DNA of 64,000 bases from Moheibacter stercoris. Lineage in GTDB: Bacteria; Bacteroidota; Bacteroidia; Flavobacteriales; Weeksellaceae. Under the pieces are notes generated by a model, which saw only the letters and a list, made by a program, of their open reading frames with translations, had not been told where the DNA came from and did not search any database. The stretch spans positions 124,001 to 188,000 of the forward strand of contig NZ_JBEPMO010000001.1 of the NCBI RefSeq assembly GCF_040545805.1. Direction: 5' to 3'. How positions within the stretch are numbered: position 1 is the first letter of the stretch; each line of letters begins with the position of its first letter. Position numbers and translations under genes: made by a program. Below, in pieces: positions 26,668 through 35,421 of the stretch.

Positions 26668-27597
26668 TTACTTAGTTTCTATCTCAATCAATTTTTCTTC
26701 AAATAAACTTTTTTTAGAAGGAGAATAACCAACTGTCATAAATTCAATTGTTGATGTTGATTGATTGACCAATAGAAAAGTCGGATAGGCTTGCATTTTC
26801 GTTGCGCTAAATAGTGACAATTCATGATCTGCCAAAACCTTTTTGTTGTGAAATTGCTCAATTTCCTTCATCGAAGATTGAAATGTTGAAAAATCATAAT
26901 TTTTTGGACTTACATACACAAAATAAGTCTCCAGGTTTTGCAAAGTATCCAACATAGGTGATAATTCTTTGATCGCTCGTTTGCATGGACGGCAGTCTTC
27001 GTTCCAGGTTGCGATAAAAACATAGGGTTTATCTGTTTCAATTTTCTCTTTCTGCTTTTGGCTGTTTTCAAAGGTAAATTGAGACAAATCCAGATGAGAA
27101 TCTGGCACTTCATATTTCTTCTCAGTCGACTTATCTTCATTTAATTCACCCCCAATGAGAATACTGCGTTCATCGATCCAACCCGTAGATTCCTTGAACC
27201 AGCCGTCAAAATAACCGTAGGCTGAATAGGTTAAAATCAACACAAAAACCAAGATTAGATTGCGAAATTTGCTTAAATCTTTGAACAAAAAAAGATTGAA
27301 TCCTACAAAAACAAAACTTAGAAAATAAGGACCAAATAAAAACAAATGCCAATCTCCTTGAATGCGAGAAGTACAATACAAACCTAACAAGCCAAGAAAA
27401 AATAGTTTTTGCCAAAGCTTGAGTTGAAATTTAAAATCACGCTGAATCCAATACGTACCAACGAAACTAAACAACATACCAAAAGCGCAAGTATAATCAT
27501 TGGAAAAATAAGGTGCTAAATAGCAAACACCCCAAATTTGCGCAAAACAAAGTGCATAGAAGAATAGTAATAGATAGGTTTTTAGATTTTGTGACAT
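26668..27597 (-). CDS. Membrane protein with C-terminal thioredoxin-like domain
   Basis: About 309 residues from the ATG at 27597 (MSQNLKTYLLLFF); an upstream ATG adds 11 residues. Four or five membrane helices fill the first ~150 residues. A periplasmic thioredoxin-like domain follows, with the redox pair in WNEDCRPCKRAIKEL (CRPC) and a cis-Pro segment (MQAYPTFLLVNQ). It probably reduces or exchanges disulfides in the periplasm. It is the last gene of a minus-strand run (pth, rhodanese, DUF3820, this gene). The membrane part matches no family I can name. Confidence 0.8.
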   Translation of the reverse strand: MSQNLKTYLLLFFYALCFAQIWGVCYLAPYFSNDYTCAFGMLFSFVGTYWIQRDFKFQLKLWQKLFFLGLLGLYCTSRIQGDWHLFLFGPYFLSFVFVGFNLFLFKDLSKFRNLILVFVLILTYSAYGYFDGWFKESTGWIDERSILIGGELNEDKSTEKKYEVPDSHLDLSQFTFENSQKQKEKIETDKPYVFIATWNEDCRPCKRAIKELSPMLDTLQNLETYFVYVSPKNYDFSTFQSSMKEIEQFHNKKVLADHELSLFSATKMQAYPTFLLVNQSTSTIEFMTVGYSPSKKSLFEEKLIEIETK

Positions 27598-27656
27598 GTA
27601 TTTTAGGAGTAAGTTTCCACCAAAATACAAAATCTTCAGTTAAATACCCGAAATTC

Positions 27657-27872
27657 CTATCTCATCCTTTTCAATTGTACCAAAATTTCATCTAGACCAT
27701 TGGTTTTGATTTCAAACAAGGTTGACAATTGCATCCCCAACTTTCCAGGAGGAAATCCTTTGCTCGCAAACCATTCGAGATAAGAAACAGGAAGATCACT
27801 CAAAATCCTCCCTTGGTATTTCCCAAAGGGCATTTTAACCCTGACCAAATCCTTCAAGATTTCAGGATTCAT
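27657..27872 (-). CDS. DUF3820 family small protein
   Basis: 71 residues. The motif VKMPFGKYQGRILSDLPVSY followed by LEWFASKGFP is the signature of the DUF3820 family of small soluble proteins (sometimes fused to exonucleases). No catalytic residues are evident. It lies 3 nt behind the rhodanese gene and 59 bp before the thioredoxin-like gene. Confidence 0.85.
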   Translation of the reverse strand: MNPEILKDLVRVKMPFGKYQGRILSDLPVSYLEWFASKGFPPGKLGMQLSTLFEIKTNGLDEILVQLKRMR

Positions 27873-27875
27873 ACC

Positions 27876-28238
27876 TTATTTTTTGTAGTCTTTGTAGCCA
27901 TCTTTTAGATTCACTACATTTTTCAAACCTATTTCATCCAATTTTGTACAAGCTTTTGTACTTCTTACGCCACCTTGACAATACACATAATAGGTTTTAT
28001 TGGGATCTAAATCTTTGATCAAAGAATCAAATTCTGGCGAATTATAATCAATATTAACGGCATTTGGAATACTTCCCGCTTGAAACTCCTCCGGAGTTCG
28101 TACATCTAGCAATACATTGTTTTCATCGTTAAAATCGATACGTTCCACATCATTCACCGAATCAATACTAGTCGTTTCCGTTTTGGATTGACAAGCGACC
28201 ATCAAAAAAATTCCGATTAGTAAAAAAATTGTTTTCAT
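27876..28238 (-). CDS. Rhodanese-like lipoprotein
   Basis: About 120 residues from the ATG at 28238, which gives a lipobox (MKTIFLLIGIFLMVAC); an upstream ATG at 28289 would place 17 extra residues before the signal and overlap pth. The rhodanese fold shows the entry motif LLDVRTPEEFQAGSIPNAVN and the active-site loop YCQGGVRS with its catalytic Cys. It would transfer sulfane sulfur in the periplasm; the acceptor is unknown. It follows pth after 40 bp. Confidence 0.88.
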   Translation of the reverse strand: MKTIFLLIGIFLMVACQSKTETTSIDSVNDVERIDFNDENNVLLDVRTPEEFQAGSIPNAVNIDYNSPEFDSLIKDLDPNKTYYVYCQGGVRSTKACTKLDEIGLKNVVNLKDGYKDYKK

Positions 28239-28278
28239 CTTCCTGCTACATTTTAGATTTATACTCAATACCAGAAAT

Positions 28279-28845
28279 TTATTTCCCATTGAAATTATTC
28301 ATGGTATTGTTCAATCCACTAAAGATAAAACTTAAAACGGCATCGGCCACAAAATTTAACCTTTCGGGAAGCTTTTCTACCTCATCTTCGCTCCAAACTC
28401 CCAACACATAGTCCACTTGTCGACCTTGTTCAAACTCATTGCCAACACCAAATCTCAATCTCGGATAATTCTGATTTTGCAACTTATTCTGAATGTCTTT
28501 CAAACCATTATGTCCGCCATCGCTTCCTTTTCCACGAATTCGAATCGTTCCAAACGGCAAATTCAAATCATCGGTAATTACAAAAACATTTTCAATCGAA
28601 ATTCCTTCCTTTTGCATCCAAAAACGAACGGCATCTCCACTCAAATTCATATAAGTATTGGGCTTCAAAACCGTAACCGGACGAGCTTTGTATTTAAATT
28701 GAGCAATTTCGCCAAAATTAGAAGAACCAAATTTCGCATCCATTTTTCGCACCAATTCATCTACCGCCAAAAACCCAATGTTATGACGTGTATATCGATA
28801 TTTTTCGCCAATGTTCCCTAGACCGACAATCAAATATTTCTGCAT
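28279..28845 (-). CDS. pth: Peptidyl-tRNA hydrolase
   Basis: 188 residues. It releases peptides from peptidyl-tRNA that has dropped off ribosomes. Motifs: IVGLGNIGEKYRYTRHNIGF (catalytic His21), PNTYMNLSG (substrate Asn), ITDDLNLPFGTIRIRGKGSD and GGHNGLKDI. Full length, cytoplasmic. It heads the minus-strand run, with a TAAATTTG box 4 nt before its ATG. Confidence 0.96.
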   Translation of the reverse strand: MQKYLIVGLGNIGEKYRYTRHNIGFLAVDELVRKMDAKFGSSNFGEIAQFKYKARPVTVLKPNTYMNLSGDAVRFWMQKEGISIENVFVITDDLNLPFGTIRIRGKGSDGGHNGLKDIQNKLQNQNYPRLRFGVGNEFEQGRQVDYVLGVWSEDEVEKLPERLNFVADAVLSFIFSGLNNTMNNFNGK

Positions 28846-28849
28846 GTCG

Positions 28850-28857
28850 CAAATTTA
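28850..28857 (-). promoter_or_regulatory. -7 box TAAATTTG, 4 nt before the pth ATG
   Basis: Exact TAnnTTTG followed by CGAC and the ATG. Same spacing as at nadD, the GroES-like gene and holB; predicts a leaderless transcript. Confidence 0.55.
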
Positions 28858-28889
28858 CATTTAATTCTCCATTCCTCTTTCAGTATTTG

Positions 28890-29030
28890 GGCGTGACCCC
28901 ATTGCAAAAAATATGATTCCCTCAAAAGATAAATGGACGCAATGGGGTCGGGCTTTCCGTTGCAATCTTTTCATTTTCTTTCCCTTTGGTCAAGATAATA
29001 AAAAGGATTTCCACTATAATCCCTCACGCA
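28890..29030 (+). repeat. Structured repeat-like element
   Basis: GACCCCATTGC (28895-28905) is a perfect 11 bp inverted repeat of GCAATGGGGTC (28939-28949). It is followed by GGGCTTTCCGTTGCAATC, an AATCTTTT/AAAAGGATT pairing and a GGATT/AATCC hairpin. The whole is framed by GGGCGT at the left and TCACGCA at the right. From memory, this layout and wording recur in many flavobacterial intergenic regions; it codes for nothing. Its mobility or function is unknown. Confidence 0.55.
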
Positions 29031-29120
29031 ATTATTGCATTGTTTCATCAAATCATTGCGCCCAAAACTTAAATCTACCAAATTCTATTTGCTAATTTCT
29101 CGTATCTAAAGTCTATTCTC

Positions 29121-29128
29121 TAATTTTG
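29121..29128 (+). promoter_or_regulatory. -7 box TAATTTTG, 4 nt before the GroES-like ATG
   Basis: Exact TAnnTTTG followed by CGAC and ATG; predicts a leaderless mRNA. Confidence 0.5.
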
Positions 29129-29132
29129 CGAC

Positions 29133-29507
29133 ATGGAAACGACTGAAAATTTAATCATTATCGGTGATCGAGTTTTGATCAAACCAAAAACAGAATCCAA
29201 CCAAACTAAATCGGGTTTATACCTGCCTCCAGGCGTCAAAGAAAAAGAAGAAATTCAATCGGGATATGTGGTAAAAACTGGCCCAGGATATGCCGTATCC
29301 TATGACGAGATGGACGAACCTTGGAAAATGAAAGAAGAAAAAGCCAAATACATTCCACTACAAGTAAGAGAAGGAGACTTGGCTATCTTTCTGTTAAAAA
29401 TGGCCTATGAAATAGTTTATCAAGAGGAAAAATACTACATTGTTCCACAATCGGGCATCTTGATGTTGGAGCGAGATGAAAACATTTTAGACGAATTTTT
29501 ATCCTAA
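29133..29507 (+). CDS. GroES-like co-chaperonin family protein
   Basis: 124 residues. The start (LIIIGDRVLIKPKTESNQTK, SGLYLPPGVKEKEEIQSGYV) is that of the GroES fold, but the middle is longer than in GroES (an insertion with YDEMDEPWKMKEEKAKYIPL) and the mobile loop differs, so this is the Bacteroidota GroES-like paralogue, not the chaperonin partner itself. The C-terminus has YYIVPQSGILMLE. Cytoplasmic. The next gene starts 19 bp on. Function not established. Confidence 0.85.
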   Translation: METTENLIIIGDRVLIKPKTESNQTKSGLYLPPGVKEKEEIQSGYVVKTGPGYAVSYDEMDEPWKMKEEKAKYIPLQVREGDLAIFLLKMAYEIVYQEEKYYIVPQSGILMLERDENILDEFLS

Positions 29508-29526
29508 ATAAAATCAATCAAGTATT

Positions 29527-30390
29527 ATGAAACTTTACCCAATCGAAACTGGCAATTTTAAATTAGACGGAGGTGCAATGTTCGGCACAATCCCAAAAAG
29601 TATTTGGCAAAAAACCAATCCAGCAGATGGTCAAAATAAGATTGAATTGGCCATGCGTGCTTTGCTGATTGAAGACGGAGATCGCTTGATTCTCATCGAT
29701 TGCGGAATCGGTAAAAAACAATCCGAAAAGTTTTTTAGTTATTATGATTTGTGGAGCGATTATGACATCGAAACTTCTTTGGCTTTGCATGGATTTACCA
29801 AAGACGATATCACCGATGTTTTTTTAACACATTTACACTTCGACCATTGTGGTGGAGCGGTTCAACAAGATACGATTCACGGCGGATATGAACTAAGTTT
29901 CAAAAATGCTAAATATTGGAGCAATGCTTCGCATTGGGACTGGGCAACCAATCCAAATCCGAGAGAAAAAGCGTCCTTTCTTCCAGAAAACTTCGTCCCA
30001 ATCAAAGAATCTGGAAATTTAAATTTGATAGACCTTCCTACTTCAGGAAATTATTTGAACAATTCCCCTTTAGGTTTTGACATCATTTTCGTCGACGGTC
30101 ATACCGACAAACAAATGCTTCCTGTTATACGCTACAAGGGCAAAACCATTGTCTTTACAGCAGATTTAATCGCTACAGCAGGACATGTTCCGTTGGTGTA
30201 TGTGATGGGGTATGATACACGTCCGCTTCTTACCATGCAAGAAAAAAGCGATTTCCTAGAAAAAGCCGTTCAAGAGGAATATTTGTTTTTCTTTGAACAC
30301 GATCCATACCGCGAATTGGCAACTGTAGTACGCACAGAAAAAGGCATTTTGCTCGATTCTACCTATTCTTTCACAGAAGTATTCGGATAA
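29527..30390 (+). CDS. MBL-fold metallo-hydrolase
   Basis: 287 residues, cytoplasmic. Zinc-binding motif FLTHLHFDHCGGA (HxHxDH), further ligands in FVDGHTDKQ, TADLIATAGH and the late FFEHDPYR. The layout (TGNFKLDGGAMFGTIPKSIW at the N-terminus) matches the group of MBL hydrolases that includes lactonase-like quorum-quenching enzymes; the true substrate is unknown. It follows the GroES-like gene and may be co-transcribed. Confidence 0.9.
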   Translation: MKLYPIETGNFKLDGGAMFGTIPKSIWQKTNPADGQNKIELAMRALLIEDGDRLILIDCGIGKKQSEKFFSYYDLWSDYDIETSLALHGFTKDDITDVFLTHLHFDHCGGAVQQDTIHGGYELSFKNAKYWSNASHWDWATNPNPREKASFLPENFVPIKESGNLNLIDLPTSGNYLNNSPLGFDIIFVDGHTDKQMLPVIRYKGKTIVFTADLIATAGHVPLVYVMGYDTRPLLTMQEKSDFLEKAVQEEYLFFFEHDPYRELATVVRTEKGILLDSTYSFTEVFG

Positions 30391-30423
30391 GAATATTTTC
30401 AAAACAGAAGCGCTATTTTTTTC

Positions 30424-30431
30424 TATCTTTG
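30424..30431 (+). promoter_or_regulatory. -7 box TATCTTTG for the ricT-gldH-pbp operon
   Basis: TAnnTTTG match 23 nt before the ricT ATG. No convincing -33 TTG. Confidence 0.45.
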
Positions 30432-30454
30432 TAGATTAGAAATAATGTATAGAT

Positions 30455-32035
30455 ATGGGTTGTGGAAGTTGTGGACCAACTAGCAACGGATTGCCAAAAG
30501 GCTGTAATAATAACGGAGCATGTGGAGTAGATTCAGGATGCGGGAAATTACCCGTATTTGACTGGCTTTCCAACATGCGTTTACCCAATGGTCAATTGAC
30601 ATTTAATTGTGTTGAAGTTCGGTTCAAAAACGATAGAAAATTATATTATCAAAATACTAATCACCTAGCGTTGAGTATTGGCGATGTTGTCGCCGTAGAA
30701 GCTCAAGCGGGTCACGATATTGGAGTTGTGACCCTTACAGGGGAATTGGTTCGAGTTCAAATGAAAAAACGAAACCTTACAGAAAATTCTGAAGAGGTTC
30801 GTAAAGTCTATCGAATCGCCAACGAGAAAGACATTGAAACATGGAAATCTTTTCGAGAAAAAGAACAAGAAACCATGATGAAAGCTCGTCGTATTGCTGT
30901 GAATTTAGGATTGGAAATGAAAATTTCCGATGTTGAATATCAGGGAGATGGGATGAAGTGTATCTTTTACTACACGGCAGAAGGCAGAGTCGATTTCCGT
31001 GAATTGATCAAACAATATGCGTCCAATTTTGGAGTTCGTATTGAAATGAAACAAATCGGATACCGTCAAGAAGCTGCCAAAGTAGGTGGAATTGGTTCTT
31101 GTGGCCGTGAATTATGCTGTTCTACTTGGTTAACGGACTTTCGTTCGGTCAATACAGCTGCTGCTCGTTACCAGCAATTGTCCATCAATCCGCAAAAATT
31201 GGCGGGTCAATGTGGAAAATTGAAATGTTGTTTGAACTACGAATTGGATTCTTATTTGGATGCTTTGGACGAATTTCCTTCTATGGAAAGTACGTTCGAG
31301 ACCGAAAAAGGAACCGCTTATTGCGTCAAAATCGATGTGTTCAAAAAAGAAATGTGGTTTACCAGTTCAAGTGGTGGCGTTAGTTGGTACAAATTCAGTT
31401 TGGATCAAGCGAAATCATTTATCGATTTGAGTAAAAACGGAGGTAAAACTGCTTCATTGGAAGATTTAGCCAAAGAAAGCATTGAAACCGAAAAGAAAAG
31501 CTTTACCGATGTAATTGAGGAAAATTCTTTGGAACGATTTGAGCGTAAAAACAAAAACCGCAACAAGAATCGCAAGAATAAACCCAAAGATTCCACTCAA
31601 AAAACTCAACCTCAAGGCAACAAACCCAACAGAGATAACAAAAAACCTCAAGGGAATAAGCCTAACCCTAACAAAAAGCAATCGACGCAAGGGAATAAAG
31701 AAGGTCAGCCTCAAATGAAAAAGGAAGGAGACATTCAGCCTAAAAAAGAAGGACAAGGACAACCGAAACAAGGAAATCCGAATCAGAAACCAAAGGCAAA
31801 AAAAGGTCCTAACCCCAATCAAAATCCGAATAAACAAAACAACAAACCTAATTCGGAAGGGAACCAAAATCCTAAACCTACTCCCAAGCCAAAACAACAA
31901 AACAAACCGGCTGGAGACGCAAACAATAATCCGAATTCGGAACAAAATCCGAATCCAAATAAACAGAACAAACCAAAGAAATTTAAAAACCGAAACAAAC
32001 GTGGACCACAAAATAGCAAAGATGAGAATCAGTAA
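30455..32035 (+). CDS. ricT: RicT/PSP1-domain protein with long basic low-complexity tail
   Basis: 526 residues. A Cys-rich start (MGCGSCGPTS, GCNNNGACG) precedes the PSP1 domain (about 30-290) with the conserved clusters SCGRELCCSTW and LAGQCGKLKCCLNYE. In Bacillus, RicT (YaaT) with RicA and RicF forms an Fe-S-binding complex acting on RNA processing. The last ~160 residues are Lys, Asn, Pro and Gln-rich, probably disordered and basic enough to bind RNA. The gene overlaps gldH by 14 bp, the conserved flavobacterial order ricT-gldH-PBP1A. Confidence 0.9.
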   Translation: MGCGSCGPTSNGLPKGCNNNGACGVDSGCGKLPVFDWLSNMRLPNGQLTFNCVEVRFKNDRKLYYQNTNHLALSIGDVVAVEAQAGHDIGVVTLTGELVRVQMKKRNLTENSEEVRKVYRIANEKDIETWKSFREKEQETMMKARRIAVNLGLEMKISDVEYQGDGMKCIFYYTAEGRVDFRELIKQYASNFGVRIEMKQIGYRQEAAKVGGIGSCGRELCCSTWLTDFRSVNTAAARYQQLSINPQKLAGQCGKLKCCLNYELDSYLDALDEFPSMESTFETEKGTAYCVKIDVFKKEMWFTSSSGGVSWYKFSLDQAKSFIDLSKNGGKTASLEDLAKESIETEKKSFTDVIEENSLERFERKNKNRNKNRKNKPKDSTQKTQPQGNKPNRDNKKPQGNKPNPNKKQSTQGNKEGQPQMKKEGDIQPKKEGQGQPKQGNPNQKPKAKKGPNPNQNPNKQNNKPNSEGNQNPKPTPKPKQQNKPAGDANNNPNSEQNPNPNKQNKPKKFKNRNKRGPQNSKDENQ

Positions 32036-32480
32036 GCTGCTATTTATAGTCGCTTCGGTTGCATTGTTTGTACAATGTGATTCTCCGCATTTTTATCAAA
32101 ATCAAGTCGCAACAGGAAACAATTGGAGCAAAAATGCTCCAGCCAAATTTGAATTTGAAGTAAAAGATACCGTGGGGAAATACGATTTCTATTTGTTGAC
32201 GAGAAATTCAAACGAATATCCGTACAGCAATTTGTATTTGTTTACAGAATTCACCAACCCCAAAGGAGAAGTATTTACCGATACCTTGCAATATTATTTA
32301 GCTTTTCAAGATGGTGAATGGGTTGGAAAAGGAAATAGTTTAAAAGAATTGTACTTGATGTACAGAGAAAATCTGTCCATCAAGGATACGGGAACCTATA
32401 AATTATCAGTTTGGCACGGTATGCGTGATGAAAATTTACAAGGAATTGAAGACATCAGTTTAATTGTGGACAAAAAATAA
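32022..32480 (+). CDS. gldH: Gliding motility lipoprotein GldH
   Basis: 152 residues from the ATG at 32022 (MRISKLLFIVASVALFVQC), which gives a lipobox at Cys19. The mature part (FYQNQVATGNNWSKNAPAKF, LFTEFTNPKGEVFTDTLQY, SVWHGMRDENLQGIEDISLI) is the GldH family. GldH is required for gliding in Flavobacterium johnsoniae, where mutants lack movement and chitin use, and is tied to the type IX secretion/gliding machinery. Placement between ricT and a PBP1A is its usual neighbourhood. Presence of gldH does not by itself prove gliding. Confidence 0.93.
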   Translation: MRISKLLFIVASVALFVQCDSPHFYQNQVATGNNWSKNAPAKFEFEVKDTVGKYDFYLLTRNSNEYPYSNLYLFTEFTNPKGEVFTDTLQYYLAFQDGEWVGKGNSLKELYLMYRENLSIKDTGTYKLSVWHGMRDENLQGIEDISLIVDKK

Positions 32481-32486
32481 AACCAA

Positions 32487-34838
32487 ATGAGTACACAAAC
32501 TAAATCGACTCAAACGAAAAAAAAGGTTAGCAAACCTTTCTCAGTCAAAAAAATGCTGATCCTCTTATGGGGACTTTTTCTAGCAGGAATCATTGGAATT
32601 TTCATCCTGTTTTGGGCTACATCCAAAGGATGGATTTGGGAAATGCCAGACGTTCAAGCATTAGAAAATCCAGACATTTATGTTTCTTCCGAAATTTATT
32701 CCTCAGATGGAGTTCTTTTGGACCGATTTGAAACAGAAAAACGTATTCCAATCACCTATGCCGATTTGCCCGAACATTTCGTCAATGCATTATTGGCTAG
32801 AGAGGATATTCGTTTCAAAAGTCACTCTGGAATTGATGCAAGAAGTACCATGAGAGCCATCACATCGGGTGGAGAATCTGGAGGTGCGAGTACCATTACC
32901 CAGCAGTTGGCAAAACAATTGTTTACCGTCAATCGTTCCCAAAATAAAATTCAAAGAGGTTTGCAAAAACTGAAAGAATGGGTTGTAGCAGTTGAATTGG
33001 AAAAACGTTATACCAAAGAGGAAATTCTTACGATGTACTTAAACAAATTCGATTTTGTGTACAATGCAAATGGAGTGGAATTGGCTTCCAAAGTTTATTT
33101 CAACACAACAACAAAAGATTTGACTTTAGAAGAATCTGCGATGTTGGTTGCGATGTTGAAAAATCCAGTTTTGTATAATCCAATTCGTTTTCCAGATAAA
33201 GCGAAAAAGGAACGAAATGTTGTCATTAACCAAATGGTGAAATACAATTTCTTGACCAAAGAAGAAGCCGAAGCCGCTAAAGCGAAACCAATTAAAATTG
33301 ACAAACAAGAGATCAATACCATCAGTGAATCCTATTCTGCTTATTACAAACATGAGTTGAGAAGAGAAATTCAGTCCTATTTGAAAGAATTGGAAAAAGA
33401 AACGGGTAAGAAATACAATTTGTACAAAGATGGATTGAAAATTTATGTGACGCTTGACTCCAGAATGCAAAAAATTGCAGAAGAAGCCGTAGCCAAACAT
33501 TTAAGTTCGATTCAAAAAACCTTTTTCGCCGAACATAAAAACAATTCAAAAGCGCCTTTCTATGGTTTGTCTGAAGACAAAAGACAAAGAATTTTTGAGC
33601 GTTCCATGCGAAATACTGACACATACCGTCACTTGAAAAACATCGGAAAATCAGATGAAGAAATTCTAGCTGAATTCAATCGCAAACGTGATTCTGTGAA
33701 AATATTTACGTGGGACGGTGTGAAATATCAAAAGAATATGTCCTTGATGGATTCCATCAAATACCACAAACACATTTTACAGGCAGGTATGATGTCCATG
33801 GACCCAAGAGATGGAACGATTAAAGCTTGGGTTGGAGGAATTAACTGGGATTATTTCAAATACGATCACGTAAAACAAGCAAGACGTCAAGTTGGTTCAA
33901 CCTTCAAACCATTTGTCTATGTGACGGCTTTGAATCAATTGAATTATACACCATGTAATACGATTTCCAATGATGTATTCCAAATTGGAAACTGGAAACC
34001 TAGAAATGCCAATCGTAAATATGGAGGAAGTCAAGATTTGCGTACGGCGATGGCCTTTTCAACCAACGTTGTTACTGCTCGTTTGATTGCCCAAACGGGC
34101 GTAGAACCTGTGATTCAAATTGCCAAAGAATTGGGTGTAGAAAGTAATATTCCGAAAGATTATACAATCGCTTTAGGATCGGCTGATTTAACCGTTTACG
34201 AAATGGTGGGCGCCATGTCTACATTTGCAAACGGTGGAATTTACATCAAACCAGAATTGGTGGTGAAAATTGAGGACAAAACGGGTCGTGTGATCAAAGA
34301 TTACAAACCAGTTACACGTGAAGTTGTCAACGAATATGTTGCTTACTCAATGATCGATTTGATGAAAGGTGTAACCGATCGTGGAACAGGTAAATGGGTA
34401 AGAACCAAATATGGAATCAATAGTGAAGTGGCTTCCAAAACAGGAACAACCAATGACAACTCAGATGGTTGGTTCATTGGAATTACCCCTAATTTAATTA
34501 CCGGAGTTTGGGTAGGAAACGAAGACCGTTTTGCGCATTTTGCAAGTACTGCTCGCGGACAAGGTGCTGCAACAGCTTTGCCTATTTGGGCGTATTATAT
34601 GCAAGGTGTTTACAAAAATGGAAAAGCATTTGGTGTAACGACCGAAGACAAATTCATCAAACCCGACGATATCGATGAAAAATGGGATTGCTCTTCGTTA
34701 ACCGGATTCCATACCTATGGAAGTATGGGCGGAACCTTTGATTATGATTATACCAATGCGGTAGAATACCAAGATCCTATTCAAAGTGCCAATAGCAATG
34801 CATCTTCTGAAACGGAAGACATTGATTTCAATCAATAA
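32487..34838 (+). CDS. Penicillin-binding protein 1A (bifunctional)
   Basis: 783 residues. One membrane anchor (LILLWGLFLAGIIGIFILFW, about 24-43), then the GT51 glycosyltransferase (ALLAREDIRFKSHSGIDARS with catalytic Glu106; STITQQLAKQL; MYLNKFDF) and the transpeptidase (nucleophile S471 in VGSTFKPF; SxN in FSTNVV; KTG in ASKTGTTND). It polymerises and cross-links peptidoglycan on the outer face of the inner membrane. Third gene of the ricT operon, 6 bp after gldH, with a terminator after it. Confidence 0.95.
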   Translation: MSTQTKSTQTKKKVSKPFSVKKMLILLWGLFLAGIIGIFILFWATSKGWIWEMPDVQALENPDIYVSSEIYSSDGVLLDRFETEKRIPITYADLPEHFVNALLAREDIRFKSHSGIDARSTMRAITSGGESGGASTITQQLAKQLFTVNRSQNKIQRGLQKLKEWVVAVELEKRYTKEEILTMYLNKFDFVYNANGVELASKVYFNTTTKDLTLEESAMLVAMLKNPVLYNPIRFPDKAKKERNVVINQMVKYNFLTKEEAEAAKAKPIKIDKQEINTISESYSAYYKHELRREIQSYLKELEKETGKKYNLYKDGLKIYVTLDSRMQKIAEEAVAKHLSSIQKTFFAEHKNNSKAPFYGLSEDKRQRIFERSMRNTDTYRHLKNIGKSDEEILAEFNRKRDSVKIFTWDGVKYQKNMSLMDSIKYHKHILQAGMMSMDPRDGTIKAWVGGINWDYFKYDHVKQARRQVGSTFKPFVYVTALNQLNYTPCNTISNDVFQIGNWKPRNANRKYGGSQDLRTAMAFSTNVVTARLIAQTGVEPVIQIAKELGVESNIPKDYTIALGSADLTVYEMVGAMSTFANGGIYIKPELVVKIEDKTGRVIKDYKPVTREVVNEYVAYSMIDLMKGVTDRGTGKWVRTKYGINSEVASKTGTTNDNSDGWFIGITPNLITGVWVGNEDRFAHFASTARGQGAATALPIWAYYMQGVYKNGKAFGVTTEDKFIKPDDIDEKWDCSSLTGFHTYGSMGGTFDYDYTNAVEYQDPIQSANSNASSETEDIDFNQ

Positions 34839-34862
34839 GAAATAGTTTAGAAATATAAAACA

Positions 34863-34892
34863 AAATGCCTCGAGAAATCGGGGCATTTTTTA
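34863..34892 (+). terminator. Terminator of the ricT-gldH-PBP operon
   Basis: AAATGCC..CG/CG..GGCATTT stem with T-run. Confidence 0.75.
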
Positions 34893-35330
34893 TTGGGGTA
34901 AAAAGCTTAATTCAAGTGGATAATAAAGAGAATTAGATTTCAAAAAAGAGGGATTCGTTTCAGGCAAATTTGTAAGACGAATTCTAATGGTATCTGAAAT
35001 CATAACCCAATTAGCTTTCCATTGAAATTGATTCAAATCTCTAAAACTACCTAGCTTTTCATATTGAAAATAGTTTTCAAATTTGAATTCTTTATCTTCT
35101 AAATCATAAATTCTGAATGCATAAAGTTGTTGCAAATCTTGTTCAACGTAAAAATTTGGAATTGGTTTAACGTTAGAATAAGAAAAATGAAAAGCATTCC
35201 ATGGGATTTCATCTTCATTGAAATTATAGAAAAGCTTTTGAACATCACGCTCATCTCCCACCACTTTTACCAATTTATAGGATTTACCTATTTCAAAAAA
35301 GGATTGACTTAGGAAACCAACCACAAACAA
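34890..35330 (-). CDS. Hypothetical exported protein
   Basis: About 146 residues, opening at a TTG at 35330; no ATG is available. The open frame extends further upstream (LAKKKFFVLGSLLFVVGFLS), so the signal anchor may really begin a few codons earlier at another non-ATG codon. The mature part is aromatic and acidic, with no recognised domain (FRIYDLEDKEFKFENYFQY; ISDTIRIRLTNLPETNPS). It lies behind the terminator of the S9 peptidase gene, so its own promoter is unclear. Could be a poorly expressed or decaying gene. Confidence 0.5.
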   Translation of the reverse strand: MFVVGFLSQSFFEIGKSYKLVKVVGDERDVQKLFYNFNEDEIPWNAFHFSYSNVKPIPNFYVEQDLQQLYAFRIYDLEDKEFKFENYFQYEKLGSFRDLNQFQWKANWVMISDTIRIRLTNLPETNPSFLKSNSLYYPLELSFLPQ

Positions 35331-35375
35331 TAAACTACCTAATACAAAGAATTTCTTCTTAGCTAAATATAAAAA

Positions 35376-35400
35376 AATCGCCCCAAAATGGAGCGATTCT
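35376..35400 (-). terminator. Terminator of the S9 peptidase gene
   Basis: On the minus strand AATCGC/GCGATT with CCA/TGG inner pairs, then T7. Confidence 0.75.
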
Positions 35401-35421
35401 TATCCTATATTCTCAATCGAA

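Noticed and set aside
31466..32011. Large minus-strand ORF opposite the ricT tail
   Set aside because: It is the antisense shadow of Lys/Asn/Pro codon repeats; composition (Phe, Leu, Arg, Ile strings) is not protein-like.
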